IMG/VR virus record: IMGVR_UViG_3300025010_000005
Coordinates: 36,705 to 100,704 of that record
Reading direction: 5' to 3' (one strand)
Source: a virus
Length of the DNA stretch: 64,000 bases
A program made the translations under genes and the position numbers. Each line of letters starts with the position of its first letter. Position 1 is the stretch's first letter. The notes below the pieces were generated by a model. It had not been told where the DNA came from. It ran no database searches and worked only from the letters and a program-made list of their open reading frames with translations. This document shows, one piece after another, positions 14,412 to 23,132 of the stretch.

Positions 14412-15134
14412 ATGAGACATATAGAGGATTTAATCCTGCAAACGTTGGTTAAAATTATTTCGGATGAAGTTAGCATTTCTAGTGGAAATATGTGGCTTCT
14501 TAACCCATCATCTGAATTTGTCAATTCACAAGAAGGCCCGAATAGTGTTTCTAAAGTTTCATATCCTGTTATCGGAATCCATTATATGTCAGATGTTGTT
14601 TACAAATATAACAACTATGGCGAGAATAAATATATTTACGATTCATCTGGAAATGTTACTGAGTACTCTCCGCTTGGTGAAGTTAAAATGCCTTTGGGTA
14701 TTTCGTTATACGCAAAATCAAGAAAAGATATGAGAGAATATGGGGACAAACTATATTCATTCCTTTTAAAAAATAAATTTATCGGTTTACAAAATGATTG
14801 TGTTACTGGTGAATATTTTGCTTTAAAATTTTTGACAAAGAAAGATACTTATGAGGAAATGCCATATCAAGAAATTTATATTATTGAATGTGCATCAAGA
14901 ATTTTTAAAGAGACATTTGCACCTAGAATTGATGAGATTGTGGTTACTATTGATACTGATATAGTTGACGGAGTATCTTGTACAAACGGCCCTGCATACA
15001 TAAATCCAGACGCAGAGATATTCGAACCAGGAACTATGTTGTTATATGACGAAACAGCCGGAGTTTATTATATTTTAGACTTTTTTAGAGATGGAGAAGC
15101 AACCTATATAGCTTCTGGTGCAAATTCGATGTAA
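14412..15134 (+). CDS. Probable tail terminator / neck protein
   Basis: ATG 14412 directly follows the previous TAA. The 240-residue product (MRHIEDLILQTLVKIISDEV at the start, then a beta-rich body) lies between the tail completion gene and the sheath gene, where myoviruses encode the tail terminator. The family is not recognised from motifs. A recurrent late promoter motif overlaps its stop codon. Confidence 0.5.
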   Translation: MRHIEDLILQTLVKIISDEVSISSGNMWLLNPSSEFVNSQEGPNSVSKVSYPVIGIHYMSDVVYKYNNYGENKYIYDSSGNVTEYSPLGEVKMPLGISLYAKSRKDMREYGDKLYSFLLKNKFIGLQNDCVTGEYFALKFLTKKDTYEEMPYQEIYIIECASRIFKETFAPRIDEIVVTIDTDIVDGVSCTNGPAYINPDAEIFEPGTMLLYDETAGVYYILDFFRDGEATYIASGANSM

Positions 15135-15146
15135 AATAATATATGA
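15130..15146 (+). promoter_or_regulatory. Candidate phage late promoter (first of two before sheath)
   Basis: TGTAAAATAATATATGA, full match to the recurrent motif, overlapping the preceding stop codon. Confidence 0.6.
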
Positions 15147-15153
15147 TGTTTTT

Positions 15154-15170
15154 TGTAAAATAAAGTAAGA
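15154..15170 (+). promoter_or_regulatory. Candidate phage late promoter (second copy before sheath)
   Basis: TGTAAAATAAAGTAAGA, a weaker copy 24 bases after the first and 27 bases before the sheath ATG. Confidence 0.4.
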
Positions 15171-15196
15171 CCTTTTTTCTTGAGAGAGGAAACAAA

Positions 15197-16657
15197 ATGT
15201 TTGTAAACAGTTTCAATTCCATGATTACCCCAAACGTATTCCTTCGTGAAGCCGCTCCCGCTGCCGCAATTAGAGGTAGTGGTATCGGAACTATTGGTGT
15301 TGTTGTTCAGTCTATTCGCGGTCTTGTTGGCGTACCTACCGTTGTTTCCGATCTTTCAGACTATACCCGCAAGTTCGGTGACTATGATGTAGCAATCAAA
15401 GACGATTTTATGTATGTTTACAATATGCTAAAGCAAGGCGCTGATAGTTTGATGGTAGTTCGCGCTGTAGACGGAACTGCTGTTGTTGCATCTGGAACAG
15501 TTCAAGGAACTACATTCACACTGAAATCTGGCGGTACTTGGGGCAATGCCGTAACACTTACAATTGCTGCTTCTACCGTTTCAGGTTATGTCGATCTTTC
15601 ATTCAAATATGGCGCTAAAGAACAATATGACTACAAGCAAGTGCAATTCACTTCTACTACTGGAACTCGTTATTTCAAAGATGTTATCGAAGCTGCACCA
15701 GATGATTTCGTAAACGTTTTGGTCGCTGGAACAGTAAATCCTTCTGGTCAAGTTGTTTCCTTCGCTGGTGGAACAAACGGTACAACTGTTGGTTCTGCTG
15801 CTGCTGATAGCATCTATGTTGGTACAAATGCATCTGGTGGACTAACTGGTTTGGTTGCTTTTGAAGCAGAAGATTCAGTCAACTTTGTTTGTTCTGCTCG
15901 TAACACTGATACCGTTAACGCAGCCCTTCTTGCTCACGTTGCAATTGCCGGAGTAACACCTAGAATGGCAATCGTTTCACCTGCATCTGGAAAGACTGTT
16001 TCTGAGATGGTAACTCTTATGGCAACCTACAATCAAGACCAAGTTATCATGACTTACCCTTGGTTGCAAGTTGTTAATCCTTACAACAACAAGAAAGAAT
16101 ATCACGCCCCTAGTTCTTTCTATGCCGGTCTTCTTTCAACACTATCTTATGAACAATCTCCTTCACGCAAACAAATCCTTGGAGTTATTGGTAGCGAGCG
16201 TTCATTAACTAATGCAGAAGTTGACACACTAACTTCTAACCGCGTTTCACCAATCACTCTTATCTCTGGTCAAGGTTTTGTAGTTCGTAATGGCTATAAC
16301 ACTTCCTCAAATCCTGCACGTCAAAATATTACTCGTCGTCGTGCAGTAAACTTCTTTGCAACAGCATTTGAAGCTGGTTCACAACAATTCGTTTCTCGCC
16401 CACACACAGAAGCACTTCGTAACGATATTAAACGTGCTTTTGGTTCATTAATTGAGAATGAACTTGCTGTTGGTAAGATTGGCAATGTTAATGGTGGAAA
16501 AGTTTATGCCGTTAAGTGCGATTCCCAAAACAATCCTAATGAAGTAGTTCGCGCTAATCGTTGTATGGTAGATATTCAAATTAGTTTACTTGCACCAGCG
16601 GACTTCATCGCAGTTACTCTTGACGCAAGTGAAGCCAAAGTAGTTGACACTCAATAA
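15197..16657 (+). CDS. Contractile tail sheath protein
   Basis: The 486-residue protein begins MITPNVFLREAAPAAAIRGS-like after a short leader, with the GTIGVVVQSIRGLVGVPTVV and later PRMAIVSPASGKTVSEMV and GFVVRNGYNTSS segments typical of myovirus sheath subunits; the C-terminal domain (VNFFATAFEAGSQQFVSRPH and beyond) is the conserved polymerisation/handshake region. The sheath contracts to drive the tube through the envelope. Codon use is biased like the capsid gene, in keeping with a high-copy structural protein. Two late-motif copies precede it. Its presence defines the virus as a myovirus. Confidence 0.88.
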   Translation: MFVNSFNSMITPNVFLREAAPAAAIRGSGIGTIGVVVQSIRGLVGVPTVVSDLSDYTRKFGDYDVAIKDDFMYVYNMLKQGADSLMVVRAVDGTAVVASGTVQGTTFTLKSGGTWGNAVTLTIAASTVSGYVDLSFKYGAKEQYDYKQVQFTSTTGTRYFKDVIEAAPDDFVNVLVAGTVNPSGQVVSFAGGTNGTTVGSAAADSIYVGTNASGGLTGLVAFEAEDSVNFVCSARNTDTVNAALLAHVAIAGVTPRMAIVSPASGKTVSEMVTLMATYNQDQVIMTYPWLQVVNPYNNKKEYHAPSSFYAGLLSTLSYEQSPSRKQILGVIGSERSLTNAEVDTLTSNRVSPITLISGQGFVVRNGYNTSSNPARQNITRRRAVNFFATAFEAGSQQFVSRPHTEALRNDIKRAFGSLIENELAVGKIGNVNGGKVYAVKCDSQNNPNEVVRANRCMVDIQISLLAPADFIAVTLDASEAKVVDTQ

Positions 16658-16677
16658 ACTTAAATAATTGTTGACAG

Positions 16678-16701
16678 GTTGCGGGGGTTATTCCCCGCAA
16701 C
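16678..16701 (+). other. Strong hairpin without U-tract between sheath and tube genes
   Basis: GTTGCGGGG-6 bases-CCCCGCAAC is a perfect 9-bp stem not followed by T residues. It may protect the sheath mRNA 3' end or lower read-through to set sheath:tube ratios. Confidence 0.5.
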
Positions 16702-16727
16702 AAAATCTTATTAAAAGAGGTGTGTAA

Positions 16728-17237
16728 ATGGGAAAAGCGAGAGTTTGCGGTAGCAACGCAAAAATTTATGTTTATGATGAAAAGCAAGGCGAAATTCTTA
16801 TTGGTGAAGTTGATAAATTTAGCGCAAAAGACGCAAGTGATCTTAAAAAATATCGTTCACTCGGAACTGCTAAAATTGGTTCTCAAGCAATTTTTGGTGG
16901 TTGGGAAATTTCTTGTGATGGTGGTAAAGTCGATTGGAAGCTTGCTCAACTTATTCATGCTCAGGATGAAAGAATTGCCAATAGCGACTGTTCTGCACAG
17001 TTTTTCGTGATTCAGACTGTTGATTATTTTGACGGCATCCAAGATGCTTATAGATACGATGAAGTAACATTCCATGGTTACGAACTAGATTCCCCTATCG
17101 AAGAAATGACAGAAAAATTTAATGGTTTTAGTGGCGTTAATCGTGTTCAACTTACTGCTGCCGACGAAAGTTATAAAGAAGCAATTAAAACCAAATATAG
17201 TTCACTCGTTGACTATTTAATCAATAAGAAAGCGTAA
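16728..17237 (+). CDS. Tail tube protein, paralogue 1
   Basis: It directly follows the sheath gene, the usual place for the tube subunit. The 169-residue product begins MGKARVCGSNAKIYVYD and contains GGWEISCDGGKVDWKLAQLI and a C-terminal GYELDSPIEEMTEKFNGFSG block. The same blocks recur in the next three genes, so the four are tandem paralogues. This copy has the highest codon bias of the four and is the best candidate for the main tube subunit that forms hexameric rings inside the sheath. ATG 16728 follows AAAGAGGTGTGTAA. Confidence 0.7.
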   Translation: MGKARVCGSNAKIYVYDEKQGEILIGEVDKFSAKDASDLKKYRSLGTAKIGSQAIFGGWEISCDGGKVDWKLAQLIHAQDERIANSDCSAQFFVIQTVDYFDGIQDAYRYDEVTFHGYELDSPIEEMTEKFNGFSGVNRVQLTAADESYKEAIKTKYSSLVDYLINKKA

Positions 17238-17250
17238 GGAGTGATACAAA

Positions 17251-17751
17251 ATGGGAACACCTAAACCAAGAGTTTTAGGCTCAAGAGCCACAATCAAAAT
17301 TGGTGAAATTAAAATTGGTGAAATCGAAAAGTTTGGTGCAAAAAATCTCAATGAGTTAAAAAAATCTCAACCACTTGGAGATAAGACTGTTACCTCTCAA
17401 GTAATTTTCAAAGGTTGGGATCTTAACTTTGAAGGTGGAAAAGTTGATTGGGATCTAGCCCAAATGATTCATCTTCAAGACAAACAAATTACCTCTGGTG
17501 GACGTTCACCTTTGTTCGAAGTAACCCAAGAGATTCTTTATTATAACAAAACAATTGAATGTTGGACTTATCCAGAAGTTAGCATTCACGGTTACGAAGT
17601 CAATATTCCAATGGAAGAAATCACAGAAAAGTTTGATGGTTTCTGTGGAAAACCAAGAGTTGCTTCTTCTGTTGACACTACAACTGTTGATAGCAAAACT
17701 TCAATTGCAAGATATTTAAAAGATAATTCAAAGGATTATACAGTATTATAA
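17251..17751 (+). CDS. Tail-tube-like protein, paralogue 2
   Basis: The 166-residue protein matches paralogue 1 along its length (MGTPKPRVLGSRATIKIGEI start, KGWDLNFEGGKVDWDLAQMI core, GYEVNIPMEEITEKFDGF end). Start ATG 17251 follows AAGGAGTGATACAAA. It could be a minor tube, a tube initiator next to the baseplate, or a tail-tip ring; its order after the main copy does not decide this. Confidence 0.65.
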   Translation: MGTPKPRVLGSRATIKIGEIKIGEIEKFGAKNLNELKKSQPLGDKTVTSQVIFKGWDLNFEGGKVDWDLAQMIHLQDKQITSGGRSPLFEVTQEILYYNKTIECWTYPEVSIHGYEVNIPMEEITEKFDGFCGKPRVASSVDTTTVDSKTSIARYLKDNSKDYTVL

Positions 17752-17762
17752 GGATGAAATAA

Positions 17763-18341
17763 ATGGGAAAAGCCAGAATTCATGGCACAAATGTTCATCT
17801 TTACTTTATGCCGCAAGTTCCGCTTGCGGCTTTTGAACTAGGTGAAGTGGATGACTTTAAAGCCAAATCAAGAACGAAAATTATTCACTCAAGACCAATT
17901 GGAAGTGTTATAGAAGGTGCTACATTACAATATGGTGGTTGGGATTTAACTTTTGAAATGGGTAAAGTTGATTGGAAACTTTGTCATATGTATTATCTTC
18001 AAGATTTAGAATTAAGAGGAAATATTGTTCCTCCCAAGTATTCGATATTTGAAGAAATTCAACATTATGATGGAAGTATTGAACAATTTATATATCGAGA
18101 TGTTACATTGTTTAATCTTGATATTAGTAGACCATCTCAAGAATCAAAAGAAACGATTCAAGGATTTTCTCCAATTCGTGAAATTGGGCCATTATCTATT
18201 CCTAACCTTGTTGGGATTGATGAACTAAAAATGGAAGCTTATTTTGCTGCCAAACTTGCTTTAGATGCAAACGGTGGCGCTTTAAACGTTGTAAAAAATA
18301 CTACTGGAAGTATTGGAAAATGGATTTCGGGTGGTCAATAA
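17763..18341 (+). CDS. Tail-tube-like protein, paralogue 3
   Basis: The 192-residue protein begins MGKARIHGTNVHLYFMPQ, almost the same opening as paralogue 1, and keeps YGGWDLTFEMGKVDWKLCHM. Its C-terminus is longer and diverged (about 40 extra residues, Gly/Ala-rich). The stop overlaps the next ATG (TAATG). Probably a specialised tube-terminal or baseplate-proximal ring protein; inference from paralogy. Confidence 0.6.
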   Translation: MGKARIHGTNVHLYFMPQVPLAAFELGEVDDFKAKSRTKIIHSRPIGSVIEGATLQYGGWDLTFEMGKVDWKLCHMYYLQDLELRGNIVPPKYSIFEEIQHYDGSIEQFIYRDVTLFNLDISRPSQESKETIQGFSPIREIGPLSIPNLVGIDELKMEAYFAAKLALDANGGALNVVKNTTGSIGKWISGGQ

Positions 18342-18991
18342 TGGGATTTTTAGATAATTTAAAAAACAATCTAATCAATGAAGTATTGTCTTCACCAAAA
18401 CCAAGGGTATTATCTTCAAATGTAAAGTTAACAATTAGACCTCAAAATATGGGAATGTCCGAATATGATCAACACGATTCTATCGATGTTGGTGAAATTG
18501 ATACATTCAAAAAAGCAAAAGTTATTGGTGTTGTTAAAAAATTCAAACCTTATGGTGAAAAATTTGAAACAGTTATAACAGAAGATAACGGTTGGGATAT
18601 CTCTTTTACTTGTGGTAAGGTTGATTGGAATCTAGCATATTTTGTTTATATGAATGAAGTTGCGATGTTAGGAAATATAAAGGAAACGGATTCAATTAAT
18701 AGAACCGCATTTGAAAATATAATGGGACGACCTGTTTTTACAATCACAGAAGAAATTAAATTATATAATGGAAAAACAGAGATTTGGGAGTATCAAGATT
18801 TTGTCTTGCTTGGTTACGAATCAAACACAAATGATGACAATCAAGTTATCGTAGAAAGTGTAACTGGATTTGCTTCTCGCAGAGTTGCAATTGGAGATAT
18901 GAATCAAGATTTAGAATTATCTAAAATAAACAGTAGCGTTAGCAAAATTTTGTTAGCGTTGAAAAAGTCAGGAAAATATGGTTTACAATAG
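18341..18991 (+). CDS. Tail-tube-like protein, paralogue 4
   Basis: I use ATG 18341, overlapping the preceding stop; an in-frame TTG/ATG upstream at 18320 lies inside the previous gene. The 216-residue protein has a unique N-terminal extension (MGFLDNLKNNLINEVLSSPK), then the family core NGWDISFTCGKVDWNLAYFV and the QDFVLLGYESN end. It is the most divergent of the four. It precedes the tail chaperone gene. Confidence 0.6.
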   Translation: MGFLDNLKNNLINEVLSSPKPRVLSSNVKLTIRPQNMGMSEYDQHDSIDVGEIDTFKKAKVIGVVKKFKPYGEKFETVITEDNGWDISFTCGKVDWNLAYFVYMNEVAMLGNIKETDSINRTAFENIMGRPVFTITEEIKLYNGKTEIWEYQDFVLLGYESNTNDDNQVIVESVTGFASRRVAIGDMNQDLELSKINSSVSKILLALKKSGKYGLQ

Positions 18992-19000
18992 GAGGTTCTA

Positions 19001-19475
19001 GTGTTAGAGAAGACTTTAAAAGATGGCACAAAGATTGTTATGAAAGAACTTTCTGCTCTCGAAGAAATGCTCGCCATTGAAATTATCAGCAAAGATATTG
19101 ATGAAAGCAATGATATTAAAAATGGAATGCAACATCGCTTCGTAAGTTGTCTACTTTCAATCGTTAAAGTAGATGATGAAGATTTTATTGGCCCAACCAA
19201 TTTAGAAGAAGCTTATGCTTTGCTTGCAAATCTTCCTAGTAGAAAATGGAAACAAATTTTGGAAGTCCACGATGAGGTAAACTCAGACGAAGATGAGCTA
19301 AAAAAAAATTAATAGTTTAGCAGATAATTCTGTTTTTAAACAGTGTGTTTCCCTGGTTCAAGCTGGGTTTCCTTATAAAGTAGTTTTTGGAAATGAAAAA
19401 CCAATGAACAGGATTTGGCGAAACGCTTCAATTATTGTGTTGAATGAATTAAATGGAACAGATGACGAGGATTAA
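19001..19475 (+). CDS. Tail assembly chaperones with probable programmed frameshift
   Basis: A GTG at 19001 behind AGGAGG opens a 103-residue frame ending TAA 19310-19312. It has the size, acidic character and position (between tube and tape measure) of a gpG-type chaperone. Just before the stop is CTA followed by eight A. Beyond it, a 55-codon frame without any start continues to 19475 (NSLADNSVFKQCVSLVQAGF at its beginning), reachable by a +1 (equivalently -2) shift on the A-run; this gives a gpGT-type fusion. Such G/GT frameshifting is a conserved property of tailed phages (lambda uses -1, Mu -2). No known motif confirms the family, so the call is from architecture. Confidence 0.65.
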
Positions 19476-19490
19476 TCCTCGTCTTTTTTT
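19464..19490 (+). terminator. Terminator overlapping the chaperone fusion stop
   Basis: GACGAGGATTAATCCTCGTC is a perfect 20-base palindrome followed by seven T; the TAA of the shifted frame lies in its centre. Confidence 0.7.
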
Positions 19491-19498
19491 ATTGTGAA

Positions 19499-19515
19499 TG
19501 TATAATAATTTTTGA
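19499..19515 (+). promoter_or_regulatory. Candidate phage late promoter
   Basis: TGTATAATAATTTTTGA, identical to the copies at 25731 and 30044, 19 bases before the 19534 gene. Confidence 0.7.
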
Positions 19516-19533
19516 ATGTAAAAGGAGTAAACA

Positions 19534-20157
19534 ATGATTAAGATTACAGATGCAAATGATGATAAACAATCGTTTACATTTTTAACAAGGGAATATCCAG
19601 AAGAAATTAAATTTGATAAAAAAGCAACAATTAATCATATTGAATATGCTGGAGGATTCCAAACAAATCAATTAATTGGAGTATATAATCAACCTCTTGA
19701 TTGGTCTGGATTGTTTTATGGAACATATAATGGTGAAAAAGGAACAATCTTAGCAAACCACAAAGCAAATACACTTCAAGGATTTGTTGGTAAAGTTGTT
19801 AACATAGAAATTAATGAACATAAAAAAATGTATCTAGTTGAATCTGTAGAATTGAAAGTAAAAAATCCAACAAATGTTGAATACTCGATTAAATTAGTTC
19901 CTCATCAAACAATGGAAAAAATTAAAATAGATGCAAATTCTACAATGAGAGTTGAATTTAAACCAGAGGATATTTCTAATGCTGCCGCTAACGCTGGAAA
20001 AAAGGGTGGTAAATTAAATTCAAAAGATGCTAAAAAAAAGGTTAAAGATGCCAATAAAGAAATTGCAAAAAAAACTGGCGGACATGATAAAGAATTTTCA
20101 GAAGGAACAAATCCTAAACCAAAAACACCAAAAAAAAGAAATACTATTTATTTATAA
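19534..20157 (+). CDS. Tail/baseplate structural protein of unknown family
   Basis: The 207-residue protein lies between chaperone and tape measure. It has a beta-rich N-terminal 150 residues (FLTREYPEEIKFDKKATINH, LDWSGLFYGTYNG) and a lysine-rich disordered tail (KKGGKLNSKDAKKKVKDANK onward). Its location suggests a minor tail or baseplate-tube junction protein. I cannot assign a named family. Confidence 0.5.
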   Translation: MIKITDANDDKQSFTFLTREYPEEIKFDKKATINHIEYAGGFQTNQLIGVYNQPLDWSGLFYGTYNGEKGTILANHKANTLQGFVGKVVNIEINEHKKMYLVESVELKVKNPTNVEYSIKLVPHQTMEKIKIDANSTMRVEFKPEDISNAAANAGKKGGKLNSKDAKKKVKDANKEIAKKTGGHDKEFSEGTNPKPKTPKKRNTIYL

Positions 20158-20167
20158 GGGGAAATAA

Positions 20168-22744
20168 ATGTCAGACTTTCAATATGATATTTCTGTAGTA
20201 TTAAAAGCATTAGGTTTAAAAGAGACTTCAAAAGAGGCTCAAAATCTTCTTGGAAATTTAAATCAACTTAGTGGTGTCAAACTAAAAAATATCACTTCTA
20301 TGACAACCGGGCAAGAAAAGCCATTTATGACTTATAATCTTGCAATTAGGGATGCAATCGCTCATAAAAAAGCCCTAAATGCAATGTCTGGTCTTAAAGA
20401 AGATCCATCTCGTATGTTCAGAATGACAATTGATCCAAAACCCTTTGAACAAGAACAACAAAGAATTCAAAAAGAAAAACAACAATTGGAAAAAATCCGT
20501 CAAATGAAAGAAGATATGTATAAAAAACTCTTCATTCAGGCGGAAAATAAAACTGCAAAAGAAATTGAATTAGCACAAAAAGAACGACAAGCAAAAGAAA
20601 ATATGTATCGCGGCATGTTTGCTATTATCGATCAGCAAGAACGAAAAGCTGCCGAGAAAAGCAGACAACGATCTGAAAAAAAATTAGAACAAGATCGAGT
20701 AAATACTAGAAAACAGCAAATAACATATACAAATATGTTTAAAAAAATTGAAGCAGATCAAGAAAGATCCATTAATAAAATGGTCTCTCATGGTCTTAAA
20801 CTTGTTAAATTTAATCAAGATTCAGAATTTAATATTTTTAAAGCAAAATTAAAAACAAAAAATATTACAGATCAACTTGCTGGTGCATCTGCTCGTTTAG
20901 GAACTCAAGATGCCACAACACAATCTAAGATTCGTGTAGCAATTTCCAATTCAAATGCCGCATTACAACAAGCAACTTCTTTATATCAAAGATATTCAGA
21001 AGCAAGAATTCGTGGCGACGAACAAGCGGCAAGAATGCATAGACACGAAGCGGAAGTATTTGTTTCTACCGCTAGAAGTGCTGCAAATGAAGCAACAAGA
21101 TTAGCAAATAGACAAATAAGAGGAAACCAACAAGTATCCTCTTCTTATAGAGGATTGACTCAAAGCGTTCAAGGATTATATCATCAAATGAGAACGCTAA
21201 ACCATGCATTTTACGCTTTTGGTGGATATTTAGCAATTAATACACTCAAAAGAGTTGATGGTTATTTTGTTAACGCCGGTAGAAGCGCTTTAAAATATGC
21301 TGACAATGTAAATAAAGCGCAATTATCAATGACCGCTTTAGGTATCGTTAAAACAGGTAAAAGTGAAGAACAAATTGATACGTTTGGAAATACAGAAGAT
21401 AAAAAAACGTTAACAAGAGCAAGAAAGTTTTCAAAAGAAATGCATGCGCTACTTCAAGATGAAGCCGCAAAAACAGGTCAAGACTTCAATGAAGTTTATG
21501 GCGTTGTAAAAACACTTTTGCCCGATATGATGAATAAATTTAAGGGAAAAGGAAACTATCTTCTTGAGCATGGCGAAGAAGTTAAAGGATTAACTAAAGA
21601 CTATGTTGAATTACTAAGTGCTTTGAAAATGGTTGATCCTCGTGGTGGAGATTTATTTTATCAAGCATTCCCAATTCAAAAAATGTTAACTGGTAGTGGA
21701 AAAGAGGATGGTGAAAATGCCGCACAAAACTTCCGTTCAGCGTTAAATAGATTAAATATTCGTGTTCTTGAAAAAGATCAAAAACTAATTACAAAATATG
21801 CAACCCAAGGCAAAATGAGACAAGCCATGGATGAAGTTATGCGAATTATGAAAGCCTCTGGTGTTTCTGCTGCAACACTGGGAACTATGATGAGCAAAAC
21901 AATGGAGCCAAACGTTGCTGGTACAATTTCATCATTGATGAGAATTAGAAATGTAATTACTGGGCCAACTTATGGAGCTTTCACGGAGTTCTTTAAAACA
22001 GTAAATCGTGGTTTTAGAGAAATTATGATGAACGACGGTTTTAACAAGCACCTAGAAAAAGTCGGTAAATCTATTAAAGAATTTATTCTTAAAGATTTGC
22101 ATATATTTACAAGAATGATGGATAGATTTGACGCAAACGGAATGTCTGGATGGAAAAAATTAATTGATGGAGCGGCAGAGTTTGGTAAAGCGATTTGGAA
22201 TATTAACGTAAATATTCTGGAATTTTTTGCAGGTCTTTTTGGTATATCTAAAAATACAAGTATTGAAGGATACACAAAAGATTTAAAAACATTAAATGTA
22301 GAGTTGGTTAAATCGAGAGATGCTGCGCGAGAACTTGGAAATAAATTTCATACAGCTTTTAGTTGGATTCAAAAAATTGTTGATCTAGTTGGAATAGAGA
22401 CTTTAACTGGAGCTATAGTTGGTGGTGCGGTAACGGGCGGAAATCCTTTTGGAATCGTTGGAGGTGCTGCGATTGGTGGTGCTGTTAAACGAAGTAATCA
22501 AGATGAAGAAATGCTTAAAAAAGGCGATTGGTTAGATAAATTAAAATGGCACATCGAAAATATGTTTACGCCATCGCTTATGCCAAGAGTAACTCCTTAC
22601 GGGGAAAAGAAAAATGAACAAAAAACAAATAATGCTAAAAAAGAAAATAAAGGAACTACAATATCAATCGGAAGTATTACAATTAACGAACAAAAAAATG
22701 CAAAACAATTCGTTGATGGTTTAAATGGATATGGGGTTGCTTAA
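20168..22744 (+). CDS. Tail length tape measure protein
   Basis: At 858 residues it is the longest frame in the window, with long coiled coil (about residues 90-330, many repeats such as QKEKQQLEKIRQMKEDMYK), Gln/Lys-rich helix, and a late hydrophobic Gly/Ala patch (GAIVGGAVTGGNPFGIVGGA) near residue 750. These are standard features of tape measure proteins, which set tail length inside the tube and may help penetrate the membrane. Location right after the chaperone fits. The length corresponds to a medium contractile tail. Confidence 0.85.
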   Translation: MSDFQYDISVVLKALGLKETSKEAQNLLGNLNQLSGVKLKNITSMTTGQEKPFMTYNLAIRDAIAHKKALNAMSGLKEDPSRMFRMTIDPKPFEQEQQRIQKEKQQLEKIRQMKEDMYKKLFIQAENKTAKEIELAQKERQAKENMYRGMFAIIDQQERKAAEKSRQRSEKKLEQDRVNTRKQQITYTNMFKKIEADQERSINKMVSHGLKLVKFNQDSEFNIFKAKLKTKNITDQLAGASARLGTQDATTQSKIRVAISNSNAALQQATSLYQRYSEARIRGDEQAARMHRHEAEVFVSTARSAANEATRLANRQIRGNQQVSSSYRGLTQSVQGLYHQMRTLNHAFYAFGGYLAINTLKRVDGYFVNAGRSALKYADNVNKAQLSMTALGIVKTGKSEEQIDTFGNTEDKKTLTRARKFSKEMHALLQDEAAKTGQDFNEVYGVVKTLLPDMMNKFKGKGNYLLEHGEEVKGLTKDYVELLSALKMVDPRGGDLFYQAFPIQKMLTGSGKEDGENAAQNFRSALNRLNIRVLEKDQKLITKYATQGKMRQAMDEVMRIMKASGVSAATLGTMMSKTMEPNVAGTISSLMRIRNVITGPTYGAFTEFFKTVNRGFREIMMNDGFNKHLEKVGKSIKEFILKDLHIFTRMMDRFDANGMSGWKKLIDGAAEFGKAIWNINVNILEFFAGLFGISKNTSIEGYTKDLKTLNVELVKSRDAARELGNKFHTAFSWIQKIVDLVGIETLTGAIVGGAVTGGNPFGIVGGAAIGGAVKRSNQDEEMLKKGDWLDKLKWHIENMFTPSLMPRVTPYGEKKNEQKTNNAKKENKGTTISIGSITINEQKNAKQFVDGLNGYGVA

Positions 22745-22745
22745 A

Positions 22746-23132
22746 ATGAATGAAGAATTATATACGACCGAAAATTATAATAATTTAGTCTCACTTAAAG
22801 ATTACCTTCAATCTACAATCAATGAATTTTATGTAAATTATGATAACTTTGTTTTTGATGATAAACTTATTATTGCAGAAATAATTGACGAATATAAAAC
22901 TATTATTTTTGAGTTAGAAAAGTTTATCATCATCTATAACCAAATTCAAACAGATATTAAAATTAAGAATCAATATACGGTAATTTATGGTGACACGCTT
23001 CCAAGAGTTGCATTAAAATCAACTGGAAATGTTAACAACTGGAAGGCTATTTATAAATTTAATAATTTAAAAGATATATTTTTAACACCGGGAGACACAC
23101 TAGATATACCAGAGGAATCTTATTATGAGTAA
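22746..23132 (+). CDS. LysM-like baseplate protein
   Basis: ATG 22746 is two bases after the tape measure stop; another in-frame ATG lies 21 bases upstream. The 128-residue product ends with a LysM-like segment (QYTVIYGDTLPRVALKSTG through LTPGDTLDIPEE). Small LysM-containing proteins (P2 gpX, T4 gp53-type, Mu gp44-associated) bridge tube and baseplate hub. It overlaps the following gene by eight bases. Confidence 0.6.
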   Translation: MNEELYTTENYNNLVSLKDYLQSTINEFYVNYDNFVFDDKLIIAEIIDEYKTIIFELEKFIIIYNQIQTDIKIKNQYTVIYGDTLPRVALKSTGNVNNWKAIYKFNNLKDIFLTPGDTLDIPEESYYE

